Part shown: positions 32,287 to 40,454 of the stretch, piece by piece
Position numbering within the stretch: the stretch's first letter is position 1
Layout of the letters: the number at the start of each line of letters is the position of its first letter
Assembly (NCBI GenBank): GCA_963800475.1
Contig: CAWDAZ010000005.1
Span: 1-64,000, forward strand
Direction of reading: 5' to 3'
Length of the DNA stretch: 64,000 bases
DNA from: Palsa-465 sp963800475
Lineage (GTDB): Bacteria > Actinomycetota > Thermoleophilia > Solirubrobacterales > Solirubrobacteraceae
Notes under the pieces: model-generated
What the model was told of the DNA's origin: nothing
Seen by the model: only the letters and a program-made list of their open reading frames with translations
Databases searched by the model: none
Translations under genes and position numbers: made by a program

Positions 32287-34404
32287 CTACGCGCGGATCG
32301 GCGCCTCGGCCTCGGCGCCGTACGCATGGAGGAGCGCATCGGAGAGCAGCAGGTGCTCCGGGAGCTCGAGCGCCGGATCCTTCGCGTCGATCGCCCGGGC
32401 CGCCGCGACGGCCCGCTCGAGCAGCTCTGCGTCGCGCGGGAGCTCGGCGACCCTGAACACCTCGTGGCCATGCTGGCGGGTCCCGATCAGCTCACCCTGG
32501 CCCCGCAGCCCGAGGTCGATCTCGGCGAGCTCGAACCCGTCGCGGTGCGCCGCCAGCGCGCGCAGCCGCGCCGATTCCTTGGCGCCGAACAGCAGGCACA
32601 GCGACGGGTGCGTCCCCCGGCCGATTCGCCCGCGGAGCTGGTGAAGTTGCGAGATCCCGTAGCGGTCGGCGTCCTCGACGAGCATCAGGGTCGCGTTCGG
32701 GACGTCGATCCCCACCTCGATCACCGACGTCGCCACGAGCACGTGGGCCGCCCCGGACGCGAACCGCGCCATCGCCTGCTGCTTGGCCGAGCTCGGCATC
32801 TGCCCGTGCAGGAGCACGACCTCGAACCCTTCGAGCTCGCCGGCTGAGAGCCGCTCGAACTCGGCCGTCGCGGCCCGCGCCTGAAGCGCCTCGGACTCCT
32901 CCACCAGCGGGCAGACCACGAACGCCTGGCGGCCCTCCCGCAGCTCCTCGCGAATCCGCTCGTAGGCGCGCGCACGCTCGCCGGCCGACGAGCACACGAA
33001 CGTCTCGATCGGCTGGCGGCCCCTCGGCAGCTCGCGCAGCACGCTGAAGTCCAGGTCGGTGTACCGCGCCAGCGCGAGCGTTCGGGGAATCGGCGTGGCG
33101 GTCATGTGCAGGACGTGGGGGCGCTCGTCGCCGGGCCCCTTCGCATCGAGCGCCGCGCGCTGGCTGACGCCGAATCGGTGCTGTTCGTCGACGACGACCA
33201 CGCCGAGCCGCGCGAACGCGACCGCGTCCTCGATCAGCGTGTGCGTGCCGACCACGAGCGACAGCTCGCCGGTCGCCAGCTTGCCCCGGATGTCGGCGGC
33301 CCGGCGCGCCGGGGTCGACCCCGTGAGCAGGCCGACCGGTACCGCCTCGCCGGGCATCAGCGCCTGGATCGTCGCGAAGTGCTGCTCGGCGAGCGTCTCG
33401 GTCGGCGCCATCAGCGCACCCTGGTAGCGGTGCTCGACCGCGCGCAGCAGCGCGTAAAGCGCGACGACGGTCTTGCCCGAGCCCACCTCCCCCATCAGCA
33501 GCCGTTGCATCGGCCGACTTCTGTTGAGGTCCTCGTCGAGCTGATCGAGCGCCTTGAGCTGATCGCCGGTGGGCTCGAACGGCAGCAGCTGATCGAGCCA
33601 GCGCCCGGTCAGCTCGCGCTCGCCGTCGAGCACCGGAGCGGTGGCCGAGCGCTCGCGCATCCGCCGCCGGCGTACGAGCGCCAGCTGCGCGAGCAGCAGC
33701 TCATCGAACGCGAGCCGGGCACGCGCGGTTTCGAGGTCCGAGTTCGCGGCCGGGAAGTGCGACGCCGCCAGCGCCGCGGGCCGGTCCGGCAGCCGCTGCG
33801 ACACGCGCAGCAAAGCGGGCAGCGGCTCGAGCACGTCCGCGATCTCCGCCGCGTGCTGACGGACGAGCGCGAGGATCTCCGTCGAGGAGAGTCCCTCAGT
33901 GGCGGGATAGTGGGCGACGGCGCCCTCCCCGGCGACCCCCTCGGACGTTCGGGCGTGCGACTGCACCGAGAACCGGTTCCGGGCAGCGTACTTGCCGTGC
34001 AGCACCAGCCGCGTACCGGCGGGGTAGCGGCCCACGAGCCACGGCTGGTTGAAGAACGCGACCTTGAGCACACCGGTGTCGTCGGCCACCGTCGCCTCGA
34101 CGATCGGCCGCATCCCCCGTCGACGCACCGATCGGGACGAGATGCTCCGCACCTCGACGACGATCGTCGCGCTCTCATCGGGGACCAGCGCGGCGATCGT
34201 CCTTGCCTCGCGCCGGTCCCGCGGCAGGTGCTCGAGGAGGTCGCCGACGGTGTGCAATCCGAGCGTCTCGGCGGCGCGCTGGGCCTTCTGGCCACGAACT
34301 TTGAGCGGCCGCTCGAGCTGCGACGGACGCGGGTACCGCACCGGCGCCGACTCGAGATCGTCGGCCGAGAGCTCGTCGAGCGAGGCGAACCGTGCGAGGG
34401 CCAT
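32287..34404 (-). CDS. recG: ATP-dependent DNA helicase RecG
   Basis: Branched-DNA translocase that reverses stalled forks and processes R-loops and Holliday junctions (705 aa). Wedge/OB-fold domain in the first ~230 residues, then helicase motifs: MGEVGSGKT (I), VVVDEQHRFG (II), HMTATPIPRT (III), and the C-terminal RGRIGRG. The length is normal. ATG 34404 has no Shine-Dalgarno and follows an unusually structured 107-nt gap after fakA. Confidence 0.96.
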   Translation of the reverse strand: MALARFASLDELSADDLESAPVRYPRPSQLERPLKVRGQKAQRAAETLGLHTVGDLLEHLPRDRREARTIAALVPDESATIVVEVRSISSRSVRRRGMRPIVEATVADDTGVLKVAFFNQPWLVGRYPAGTRLVLHGKYAARNRFSVQSHARTSEGVAGEGAVAHYPATEGLSSTEILALVRQHAAEIADVLEPLPALLRVSQRLPDRPAALAASHFPAANSDLETARARLAFDELLLAQLALVRRRRMRERSATAPVLDGERELTGRWLDQLLPFEPTGDQLKALDQLDEDLNRSRPMQRLLMGEVGSGKTVVALYALLRAVEHRYQGALMAPTETLAEQHFATIQALMPGEAVPVGLLTGSTPARRAADIRGKLATGELSLVVGTHTLIEDAVAFARLGVVVVDEQHRFGVSQRAALDAKGPGDERPHVLHMTATPIPRTLALARYTDLDFSVLRELPRGRQPIETFVCSSAGERARAYERIREELREGRQAFVVCPLVEESEALQARAATAEFERLSAGELEGFEVVLLHGQMPSSAKQQAMARFASGAAHVLVATSVIEVGIDVPNATLMLVEDADRYGISQLHQLRGRIGRGTHPSLCLLFGAKESARLRALAAHRDGFELAEIDLGLRGQGELIGTRQHGHEVFRVAELPRDAELLERAVAAARAIDAKDPALELPEHLLLSDALLHAYGAEAEAPIRA

Positions 34405-34511
34405 TGCTTAATGCTCAAGCATGCTCCGGCTGTAAAGGGGATCGGCCTCGTTCCGCCGCCCGTCGCGCCGACCTTGGGAGGCGCACCGGGCGCCGGAATG
34501 GGGGCGATCCC
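34405..34511. promoter_or_regulatory. Structured gap between fakA and recG
   Basis: AGGGGATCG (34436-34444) and CGATCCCCT (34505-34513) are perfect 9-bp inverted copies about 60 nt apart, and the interval contains GC-rich smaller stems. The outer arm includes part of the fakA stop codon. Nearer recG there is a direct repeat GAGCAT-GCTT-GAGCAT on the minus strand. A terminator or leader element is possible. Confidence 0.35.
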
Positions 34512-36155
34512 CTACTCAGCCGACAGCAGCCACCAATAGGACTTCTGGCCGCCGTCCGAGAGCTCGAACTCGACGTCGCCCTTGGCCAGAGCCTGAACTG
34601 CCTGATCATCGAGCGGAGCGTCGGCGCCCTTCAGGCACGTGATCAGCTCCGCGTCGGCCGCAAGCCGCTCCAGCACGCCCCGCAGCGTGTCCCGCGGTCT
34701 CCCCCAGACCACGATCTCGTCGTCGACGAAGCCAACCGCGTCGCCCTCGCGGAAGCGGCCGTTCGAGTCATCCCGAGCCGCGGGCGCAACGGCCCCGGTC
34801 CGGACCCGCTCGAGTGTCTCCTCCATCGCCTGCGCGTTCTTCGCGGCGCTGCGTCCGGCGTCGAGGCTGACGGCGGCGGCGAGCCCCGCCTGCGGAGAGC
34901 GCGAGGCGACGACAACAACGGTCTTGTCCGAGAGCCCCGCCGCCCGTTCGGCCCCCATGATCACGTTCGGGCTGTTCGGCAGCACCACGACCTCCTCGGT
35001 CTCGACCGCGTGGATCGCCGCGAGCAGCTCGTAGGTGGACGGGTTGAGCGTCGGGCCGCCATCGAGGGTGCTCACCCCGAAGCTCTCGAACAGGGCGCGC
35101 ATGCCATCGCCCGTGACAACCGCCAGCGCTCCGCACCGGGCGGCGCGCCCGTCGAGCGCCAGGCGTGCGTCTCGCTGCTCGACCTGGACGCGCATGTCAG
35201 CGACGTCGAGGTGGGAGATCACCCCGGCACCGTTGAACAGCGCCGTGGCGGCGTCGGGGTCGTCGGTGTGGACGTGGACCTTCAGCGTGGTCGGATCGCC
35301 GACCACCAGCACGGAGTCCCCGATCCGCTCCAGCTCCCGCACGTACCCCGGCTGCTCGAGGTTCGACCCGGTCACCGCGAAGTTCGTGCAGTAGCGGTAC
35401 GTGCCCGAGGAGTGCTCCGGATGGGTGACCCGCGCCGCCTGCTGATGCTCGATCGGCGGCGCCGCGCTGCCGCGGAGCGCACCGATGATCCCCGCCAGCA
35501 GCACGGTCAGCGCGTACCCGCCGGCGTCGACGACCCCCGCCTCGCGCAGCACCGGCAGCAGGTCGGGCCCTCGGGCGACGGACTCCTTGCCCGCCTCGAG
35601 CGCCCGCTCGATCACGTCGGCGATCATTGCGTCCTGCTGCTCCGCGGTCGCGTCGGGACCGAGCCGTCCGTTCTCCATGTGTGCGAGCTCGGAGGCGACG
35701 CGCACCCCCATCTCGCGGACCACGGTGAGGATCGTCCCTTCGGCCGGCTCCCGGACCGAGCCGTATGCCTGGTCGGCGGCACGAGCCAGCGCCGCGCCGA
35801 TCAGCACCGGGTCAACGAGCTCTCCAGGCCGGCTCGCGAGCTCCTCCGCCGCGCCACGGATCAGCTGCGAGAGGATCACGCCCGAGTTCCCGCGTGCGCC
35901 GAGCAGCGCCGCACGCGCGACGGAGGCGACGATCTCGTCGCGGCCGATGTCGTCGATCGTCCGCTCCTGGGAGGCGCTCGTCAGCCGGTCGAGCTCCTGG
36001 AGCACGGCGCGCAGCGTCAGGACCATGTTGTCGCCCGTGTCCCCGTCCGCGACCGGGAAGACGTTCAGGTCGTTGACCTCCTCGCGGCGCGACTCGAGCG
36101 CGGCCAGGCCGGCCTCGACGGCGGCTCGGAAGCGGACTATTGAAGGATCTGACAC
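34512..36155 (-). CDS. fakA: Fatty acid kinase-type FakA/YloV protein (DAK2 domain)
   Basis: 547-aa fusion: an N-terminal DhaL/DAK2 ATP-binding domain (NVFPVADGDTGDNM, RGNSGVILSQLIRGAAEE) and a C-terminal DegV-like/FakA-C region (HVHTDDP, VVVLPNSPNVIMGAE). In Firmicutes this family phosphorylates fatty acids carried by FakB. No fakB is in the window. GTG 36155 is the start; rpmB ends 40 nt upstream. The rpmB-fakA-recG order is widespread in Gram-positives. Confidence 0.9.
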   Translation of the reverse strand: MSDPSIVRFRAAVEAGLAALESRREEVNDLNVFPVADGDTGDNMVLTLRAVLQELDRLTSASQERTIDDIGRDEIVASVARAALLGARGNSGVILSQLIRGAAEELASRPGELVDPVLIGAALARAADQAYGSVREPAEGTILTVVREMGVRVASELAHMENGRLGPDATAEQQDAMIADVIERALEAGKESVARGPDLLPVLREAGVVDAGGYALTVLLAGIIGALRGSAAPPIEHQQAARVTHPEHSSGTYRYCTNFAVTGSNLEQPGYVRELERIGDSVLVVGDPTTLKVHVHTDDPDAATALFNGAGVISHLDVADMRVQVEQRDARLALDGRAARCGALAVVTGDGMRALFESFGVSTLDGGPTLNPSTYELLAAIHAVETEEVVVLPNSPNVIMGAERAAGLSDKTVVVVASRSPQAGLAAAVSLDAGRSAAKNAQAMEETLERVRTGAVAPAARDDSNGRFREGDAVGFVDDEIVVWGRPRDTLRGVLERLAADAELITCLKGADAPLDDQAVQALAKGDVEFELSDGGQKSYWWLLSAE

Positions 36156-36195
36156 CGGCCCGTGGGGCGGTTTGGCAGAGGCGCCATCACGGCCC

Positions 36196-36387
36196 CTAGG
36201 GCGCCTTGACTACCTTGCCAGCCTTGAGGCAGCGGGTGCAGACGTAGACGCGGCGAGGCGTCCCGGAATCCATGATCCGGACGCGCTGCAGGTTCGGATC
36301 GAACCGCCGCTTCGTCGCCACCATCGAGTGGCTGCGACTGTGGCCGAACGCGGGCGCTTTCCCGCATGAGTGGCAGACCTTGGCCAT
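36196..36387 (-). CDS. rpmB: Ribosomal protein L28
   Basis: bL28, 63 aa from ATG 36387 (MAKVCHSCGKAPAFGHSRSH), zinc-binding form with CHSC near the start and CTRC near the end. TATACT, close to a consensus -10, ends 9 nt upstream (36397-36402). A longer in-frame extension upstream is not part of the family. Confidence 0.96.
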   Translation of the reverse strand: MAKVCHSCGKAPAFGHSRSHSMVATKRRFDPNLQRVRIMDSGTPRRVYVCTRCLKAGKVVKAP

Positions 36388-36396
36388 CGCGCAGCG

Positions 36397-36402
36397 AGTA
36401 TA
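36397..36402 (-). promoter_or_regulatory. -10 TATACT before rpmB
   Basis: TATACT, one mismatch from TATAAT, ends 9 nt before the rpmB ATG. No clear -35; the message would have only a few leader bases. Confidence 0.55.
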
Positions 36403-36447
36403 GAGCGCGGATAGAAACCCGATCCTCTTGGGTAGACACCGCTTTCG

Positions 36448-38019
36448 ATGGCCGGCAGTGGGCATCAGCGCCGGCGGCAGTCAGGCGCCACAGGGGACCG
36501 GCGCGGAGGCGCGAGCGATCGCCTCACGCTGCCCGACCGCTACGAGCGGCTGGGCCTGATCGCGACCGGCGGGATGGCATCGGTGTGGGCGGCGCGGGAC
36601 CGCAAGCTGGACCGGGAGGTGGCCGTCAAGGTGCTCGCCGAGCGGTACGCGCGCGACGAGCTGTCGGTGCGGCGGTTTCAGCGCGAGGCGCGGGCGGCGG
36701 CCCGGCTGTCGGGTCATCCGAACGTCGTGACGATCTACGACGTCGGACGGCGCCCGCCCGCTGCGGGCGCGTCGCTCGGAAGGCCGTTCATCGTGATGGA
36801 GTTCCTCGCCGGCGGCACGGTCGCCGAGGCCGCGCGGCTCGGGCAGGTCGACCGCGCGCAGGCGATCGCATGGCTGCACGCGGCAGCCGCGGCGCTCGAC
36901 CACGCACATCGTCGCGGCGTGATCCACCGCGACGTCAAGCCGTCCAACTTCCTGCTCGACGATCACCGCGTGCTGCACGTGGGGGACTTCGGGATCGCGA
37001 GCCTCGAAACCGAGGACACGCTCACCGCGAACGGATACCTGCTCGGCACCGCGGCGTACCTGGCGCCCGAGCGCGCGCTCGGGCAGCCCGCGACCCCGGC
37101 CAGCGACCGCTACTCGCTCGCGGTCGCGGCGTTCGAGCTGCTGGCCGGAGAGCGCCCGTTCACGGCGGCCGAGCCCGCGGCGCTCGCGCGCCAGCACGTC
37201 GAGGCGCATCCTCCCGCGGCGAGCTTGCGCAATCCGGCGCTTCCCGCCGCGCTCGACGCCGTCCTCGAGCGCGGGATGGCCAAGCGGCCCGAGCGCAGGT
37301 GGCCGACCGCCGCAGCGCTCGCCGACGCAGTCGAGGAAGCGCTCAGCGATCGCCGCTCGCGACCGGCGCCCGTCTCTCTCACGAGTCCCGGGCGGATCCG
37401 CACGGCGGTCGCCACCGCGATCGCGGTCGCGACGCTGATCGTCGCGCTCGCCGCCGTCGCGGGCGGGATCGGCGGCTCGCGCCGCGCGCGGGCGTTCGCC
37501 GGCCGACACGCGATTGCGCATCCGCCTCCGCCGCCGGTGCGACACCTCCCGAAGCGACCCGCGCACCGGCCCGCCCCGCCGGTCACGACCGCGGGCAGCT
37601 CGCAGACCGCGAGCGCTGCGCCGAGCGCCAACTCACTCGAGACCCGTGGGCACGGACTGATGGAGGCGGGTAACTACTCGGCGGCGATCCCGGTGCTCCG
37701 CGACGCCGTCGCCGCGGCGTCCCCCTCCAGCCTCACGTACGCCTACGCGCTCTACGACCTCGGGCGGTCGCTGCGCCTGTCGGGCGACCCGCAGGCGGCG
37801 ATCCCGATCCTGTCCCGCCGCCTCGCGATCCCCAACCAGACGGGCGTCGTCAGGACCGAGCTGCACCTGGCCATTCAGGCCGCGGGTCAAGGCCGGCCCG
37901 CGCCCGCGCCGGCGACCTCGGGCGGCGTGACCCCCACTTCGCACGGCAAGCACGCTGGCCACGGCACCGCGCACGCCGGCTCCGGCGGAGCCGCGTTCGC
38001 CACCGGCGGGGGCGACTAG
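36448..38019 (+). CDS. Membrane Ser/Thr protein kinase with extracytoplasmic repeat domain
   Basis: Hanks-type kinase (523 aa). The cytoplasmic kinase domain spans about 31-300: Gly loop ATGGMASVW, K61 (VAVK), catalytic HRDVKPSN (160-167), DFG (180-182) and YLAPERA. One transmembrane helix lies around 330-352 (VATAIAVATLIVALAAVAGG). The extracytoplasmic part has a Pro-rich linker, a TPR-like unit (LMEAGNYSAAIPVLRDAV, YDLGRSLRLSGDPQAAIPIL) and a His/Gly/Ala-rich tail, instead of the PASTA repeats of PknB. A likely sensor of an extracellular protein or wall ligand, inferred only. Its TAG stop faces the ribH stop within one 14-bp palindrome. Confidence 0.9.
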   Translation: MAGSGHQRRRQSGATGDRRGGASDRLTLPDRYERLGLIATGGMASVWAARDRKLDREVAVKVLAERYARDELSVRRFQREARAAARLSGHPNVVTIYDVGRRPPAAGASLGRPFIVMEFLAGGTVAEAARLGQVDRAQAIAWLHAAAAALDHAHRRGVIHRDVKPSNFLLDDHRVLHVGDFGIASLETEDTLTANGYLLGTAAYLAPERALGQPATPASDRYSLAVAAFELLAGERPFTAAEPAALARQHVEAHPPAASLRNPALPAALDAVLERGMAKRPERRWPTAAALADAVEEALSDRRSRPAPVSLTSPGRIRTAVATAIAVATLIVALAAVAGGIGGSRRARAFAGRHAIAHPPPPPVRHLPKRPAHRPAPPVTTAGSSQTASAAPSANSLETRGHGLMEAGNYSAAIPVLRDAVAAASPSSLTYAYALYDLGRSLRLSGDPQAAIPILSRRLAIPNQTGVVRTELHLAIQAAGQGRPAPAPATSGGVTPTSHGKHAGHGTAHAGSGGAAFATGGGD

Positions 38020-38029
38020 CCGTGGCTAG
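38016..38029. terminator. Short palindrome containing two opposing stop codons
   Basis: CTAGCC-GT-GGCTAG. The kinase stop (TAG, 38017-38019) and the ribH stop (TAG on minus, 38026-38028) are symmetric within it. Possibly just compact convergent packing; a weak bidirectional terminator at best. Confidence 0.3.
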
Positions 38030-38451
38030 CCGATCCGCTGCTTCACCGCGAGCGCCGCGAGCACGGCCTCGGCGGCGTGCCGTCCCGTGTCGCGCTTGGA
38101 TCCGCCCTTCACGCGGTCAAGCGCCTGCTGCATCGTGTCGACGGTGAGCACGCCGAAGCCGCACGGGACGCCGGTCTCGAGCTGGACGTCCTGAATCCCG
38201 CGCGCGGCCTCACCGCACACGTAGTCGTAGTGATCGGTCTCGCCGCGGATCACGGCCCCGAGGCACACCACTCCCGCGTACCTGCCGGATTCGGCGGCGT
38301 ACTTCGCGACCAGCGGCAGCTCATAGGCGCCCGGCACGTCGAACGAGTCCGAGCCGTCGACGCCCGCCTCTGAGAGCGCCTCGCGGGCGCCGGTCTCGAG
38401 CTTGTCGGCGAGCTCCGGGTAGAAGCGCGCGACGCACAACGCGACCCGCAC
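38026..38451 (-). CDS. ribH: 6,7-dimethyl-8-ribityllumazine synthase
   Basis: Penultimate enzyme of riboflavin synthesis (141 aa), forming icosahedral or pentameric shells. Family segments: VARFYPELADKLETGA, FDVPGAYELPLVAKY, CLGAVIRGETDHYDYVC and PCGFGVLTVDTMQQALDR. Last gene of the rib operon, 3 nt after ribBA. Confidence 0.96.
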   Translation of the reverse strand: MRVALCVARFYPELADKLETGAREALSEAGVDGSDSFDVPGAYELPLVAKYAAESGRYAGVVCLGAVIRGETDHYDYVCGEAARGIQDVQLETGVPCGFGVLTVDTMQQALDRVKGGSKRDTGRHAAEAVLAALAVKQRIG

Positions 38452-38454
38452 CGG

Positions 38455-39870
38455 CTATTCGCTCTCCTGGCGGCGCCGGTCCTCGAGCTCCTCGTCGCGG
38501 AGCATCTCCTCGTCGAGCGCCAGGCCCTGGTGGTGGAGGATGTGCCCAAGCCGATCCCGCTTGGCGCGCAGGTACGCCTCGTTGTGCGGGTTGGGCAGGT
38601 GCTCGATCGGGATCTGGTCGGTGACCGACAGCCCGTAGCCGGCGAGGCCGGAGATCTTCTTGGGGTTGTTGGTGAGAATCCGGATCGAGGTCAGCCCCAG
38701 GTCGGAGAGGATCTGCGCACCGATCCCGTAGTCCCGCAGGTCGGCGGGGAGCCCCAGCCGGAGGTTCGCATCGACAGTGTCGAGCCCCTCGTCCTGGAGC
38801 TTGTACGCCCGGAGCTTGTTCAACAGCCCGATGCCGCGGCCTTCCTGGGACAGGTACAGCAGTACGCCCCGTCCCTGGCGGTCGATCATCGACAGCGCGG
38901 ACTCGAGCTGCTCGCCGCAGTCGCAGCGAAGCGAGTGGAACACGTCGCCCGTCAGGCACTCCGAGTGGACGCGTACGAGCACGTCGCTCGCCCCGTCCAC
39001 CTCGCCCTTGACGAGTGCGACGTGGTGCTTGTTGTCGACCAGCGACCGGTACCCGACCGCGACGAAATCGCCGAACGCGGTCGGCAGCACCGTCGACACG
39101 ACCCGCTCGATCAGCTTGTCGTGCTGGCGGCGGTAGGCGACCAGGTCCGCGACCGTGACCATCTTCAGTCCGTGGCGCCGGCAGTACGGCTCGAGGTCCG
39201 GGACCCGAGCCATCGTGCCGTCGTCGTTCATGATCTCGCAGATCACCCCGGCCGGGATCACGCCCGCCAGCCGCGTGAGATCGACGGCCGCCTCGGTCTG
39301 CCCGACGCGCTCGAGCACGCCCCCGGCTTTGGCCTTGAGCGGGAACACGTGGCCCGGCTGTACGAGATCCCGGGGGCTCGCGCTCGGGTCGATCGCGACC
39401 TGGATCGTGCGTGCCCTGTCGGCCGCGGAGATCCCGGTGGTGACGCCATGGCGCGAATGGGCCTCGATCGAGACGGTGAACGCGGTCTCGAACGCCGACT
39501 CGTTCTTGGCCGCCATCAGGTTCAGCCCGAGCTCGTCGCAGCGCTCCGGGGTCAGCGCCAGGCAGATCAAGCCGCGCCCCTCTTTGGCCATGAAGTTCAC
39601 AGCCTCGGGGGTCACGAACTGCGCGGCCATCGTCAGGTCGCCCTCGTTCTCGCGGTTCTCGTCGTCGACGACGACGACCATCTTCCCCTGGCGGATCTCG
39701 TCGATCGCCTCCTCGATCGTCGCGAATTTCGCGTCGCGCCGGCTCGCGGGCGGCTCTGCCGCGGCGTCGCCGCCCACTCGCCTTCCGGGCTCGCCCGATT
39801 GGGCGGCCGCCGCGTCATCCGGCTGCTTCGCCTGATTGGCCCGCGCCGGCGTCGTCCGGTTGCTGGTCAT
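38455..39870 (-). CDS. ribBA: Bifunctional DHBP synthase / GTP cyclohydrolase II
   Basis: Fused RibB-RibA (471 aa) supplying both riboflavin precursors. RibB part: DDENRENEGDLTMAAQFV, GLICLALTPER, HSRHGVTTGISAADR. RibA part: HSECLTGDVFHSLRCDCGEQ, the three-Cys zinc site, with LSQEGRGIGLLNKL. It carries a ~45-residue Ala/Gln-rich N-terminal extension that contains the dispersed repeat (QPDDAAAAQSGEPGRRVGG). ATG 39870 overlaps the ribE stop (ATGA). Confidence 0.96.
   Translation of the reverse strand: MTSNRTTPARANQAKQPDDAAAAQSGEPGRRVGGDAAAEPPASRRDAKFATIEEAIDEIRQGKMVVVVDDENRENEGDLTMAAQFVTPEAVNFMAKEGRGLICLALTPERCDELGLNLMAAKNESAFETAFTVSIEAHSRHGVTTGISAADRARTIQVAIDPSASPRDLVQPGHVFPLKAKAGGVLERVGQTEAAVDLTRLAGVIPAGVICEIMNDDGTMARVPDLEPYCRRHGLKMVTVADLVAYRRQHDKLIERVVSTVLPTAFGDFVAVGYRSLVDNKHHVALVKGEVDGASDVLVRVHSECLTGDVFHSLRCDCGEQLESALSMIDRQGRGVLLYLSQEGRGIGLLNKLRAYKLQDEGLDTVDANLRLGLPADLRDYGIGAQILSDLGLTSIRILTNNPKKISGLAGYGLSVTDQIPIEHLPNPHNEAYLRAKRDRLGHILHHQGLALDEEMLRDEELEDRRRQESE
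39769..39825 (-). repeat. Dispersed repeat, copy C (coding, in ribBA)
   Basis: Copy of the 57-bp repeat in the coding orientation of ribBA, inside its non-conserved N-terminal extension. The two other copies (2219-2275, 16224-16280) are intergenic. Matches copy A at QPDDA-AAQSGE-G-R with mostly silent base differences. Confidence 0.4.
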
Positions 39871-40451
39871 CGGTTCACCGCCTTCTCGACGTACTTCGCG
39901 AGCACATCGACTTCGAGGTTGACGGCCTGGCCCGGCTGCGCCGATCCGAGGTTCGTGCGCTCGAGTGTCTCGGGGATCAGCGAAACGGTAAACGATCGGT
40001 CGTCGAGCTCGGCGACCGTCAGCGACACGCCGTCGACCGCGATCGAGCCCTTCTCCACCACGTAGCGGAGCACCGCTTCGGGCGCCTCGATCCGGACGCG
40101 GCGCGCGAACCCGTCGTCGCCGAGGGCCCTGATCGTGCCGACGCCGTCGACGTGTCCCTGCACGACGTGGCCGCCGAGCCGGTCGCCGGCCCGGAGCGGG
40201 AGCTCAAGATTGACGCGCGCCCCGGCGTCGAGCGCGCCGAGCGAGGTTCGGGCCAGCGTCTCGTGCATCGCCTCGGCCGAGAAGGCGCCGCCGTCGACCT
40301 CGGTGGCGGTCAGGCACACTCCGTTGACGGCCACCGAGTCGCCGTCGCGCAGCTCAGCCGCGGTGCTCGCCTCGATCCGCACCCGCGCTCCCTCGGGGGA
40401 GCGCTCGACGCGTGCAACGTGTCCCAGCTCGGCGATCAGCCCCGTGAACAT
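39867..40451 (-). CDS. ribE: Riboflavin synthase, alpha subunit
   Basis: Dismutates two lumazines to riboflavin (194 aa). Two homologous lumazine-binding barrels: MFTGLIAELGHVAR and VNGVCLTATEVDGGAFSAE in the first, VQGHVDGVGTI and VDGVSLTVAELDDRSFTVSL in the second. Overlaps ribBA by ATGA and follows ribD by 3 nt. Confidence 0.96.
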   Translation of the reverse strand: MFTGLIAELGHVARVERSPEGARVRIEASTAAELRDGDSVAVNGVCLTATEVDGGAFSAEAMHETLARTSLGALDAGARVNLELPLRAGDRLGGHVVQGHVDGVGTIRALGDDGFARRVRIEAPEAVLRYVVEKGSIAVDGVSLTVAELDDRSFTVSLIPETLERTNLGSAQPGQAVNLEVDVLAKYVEKAVNR

Positions 40452-40454
40452 CGC

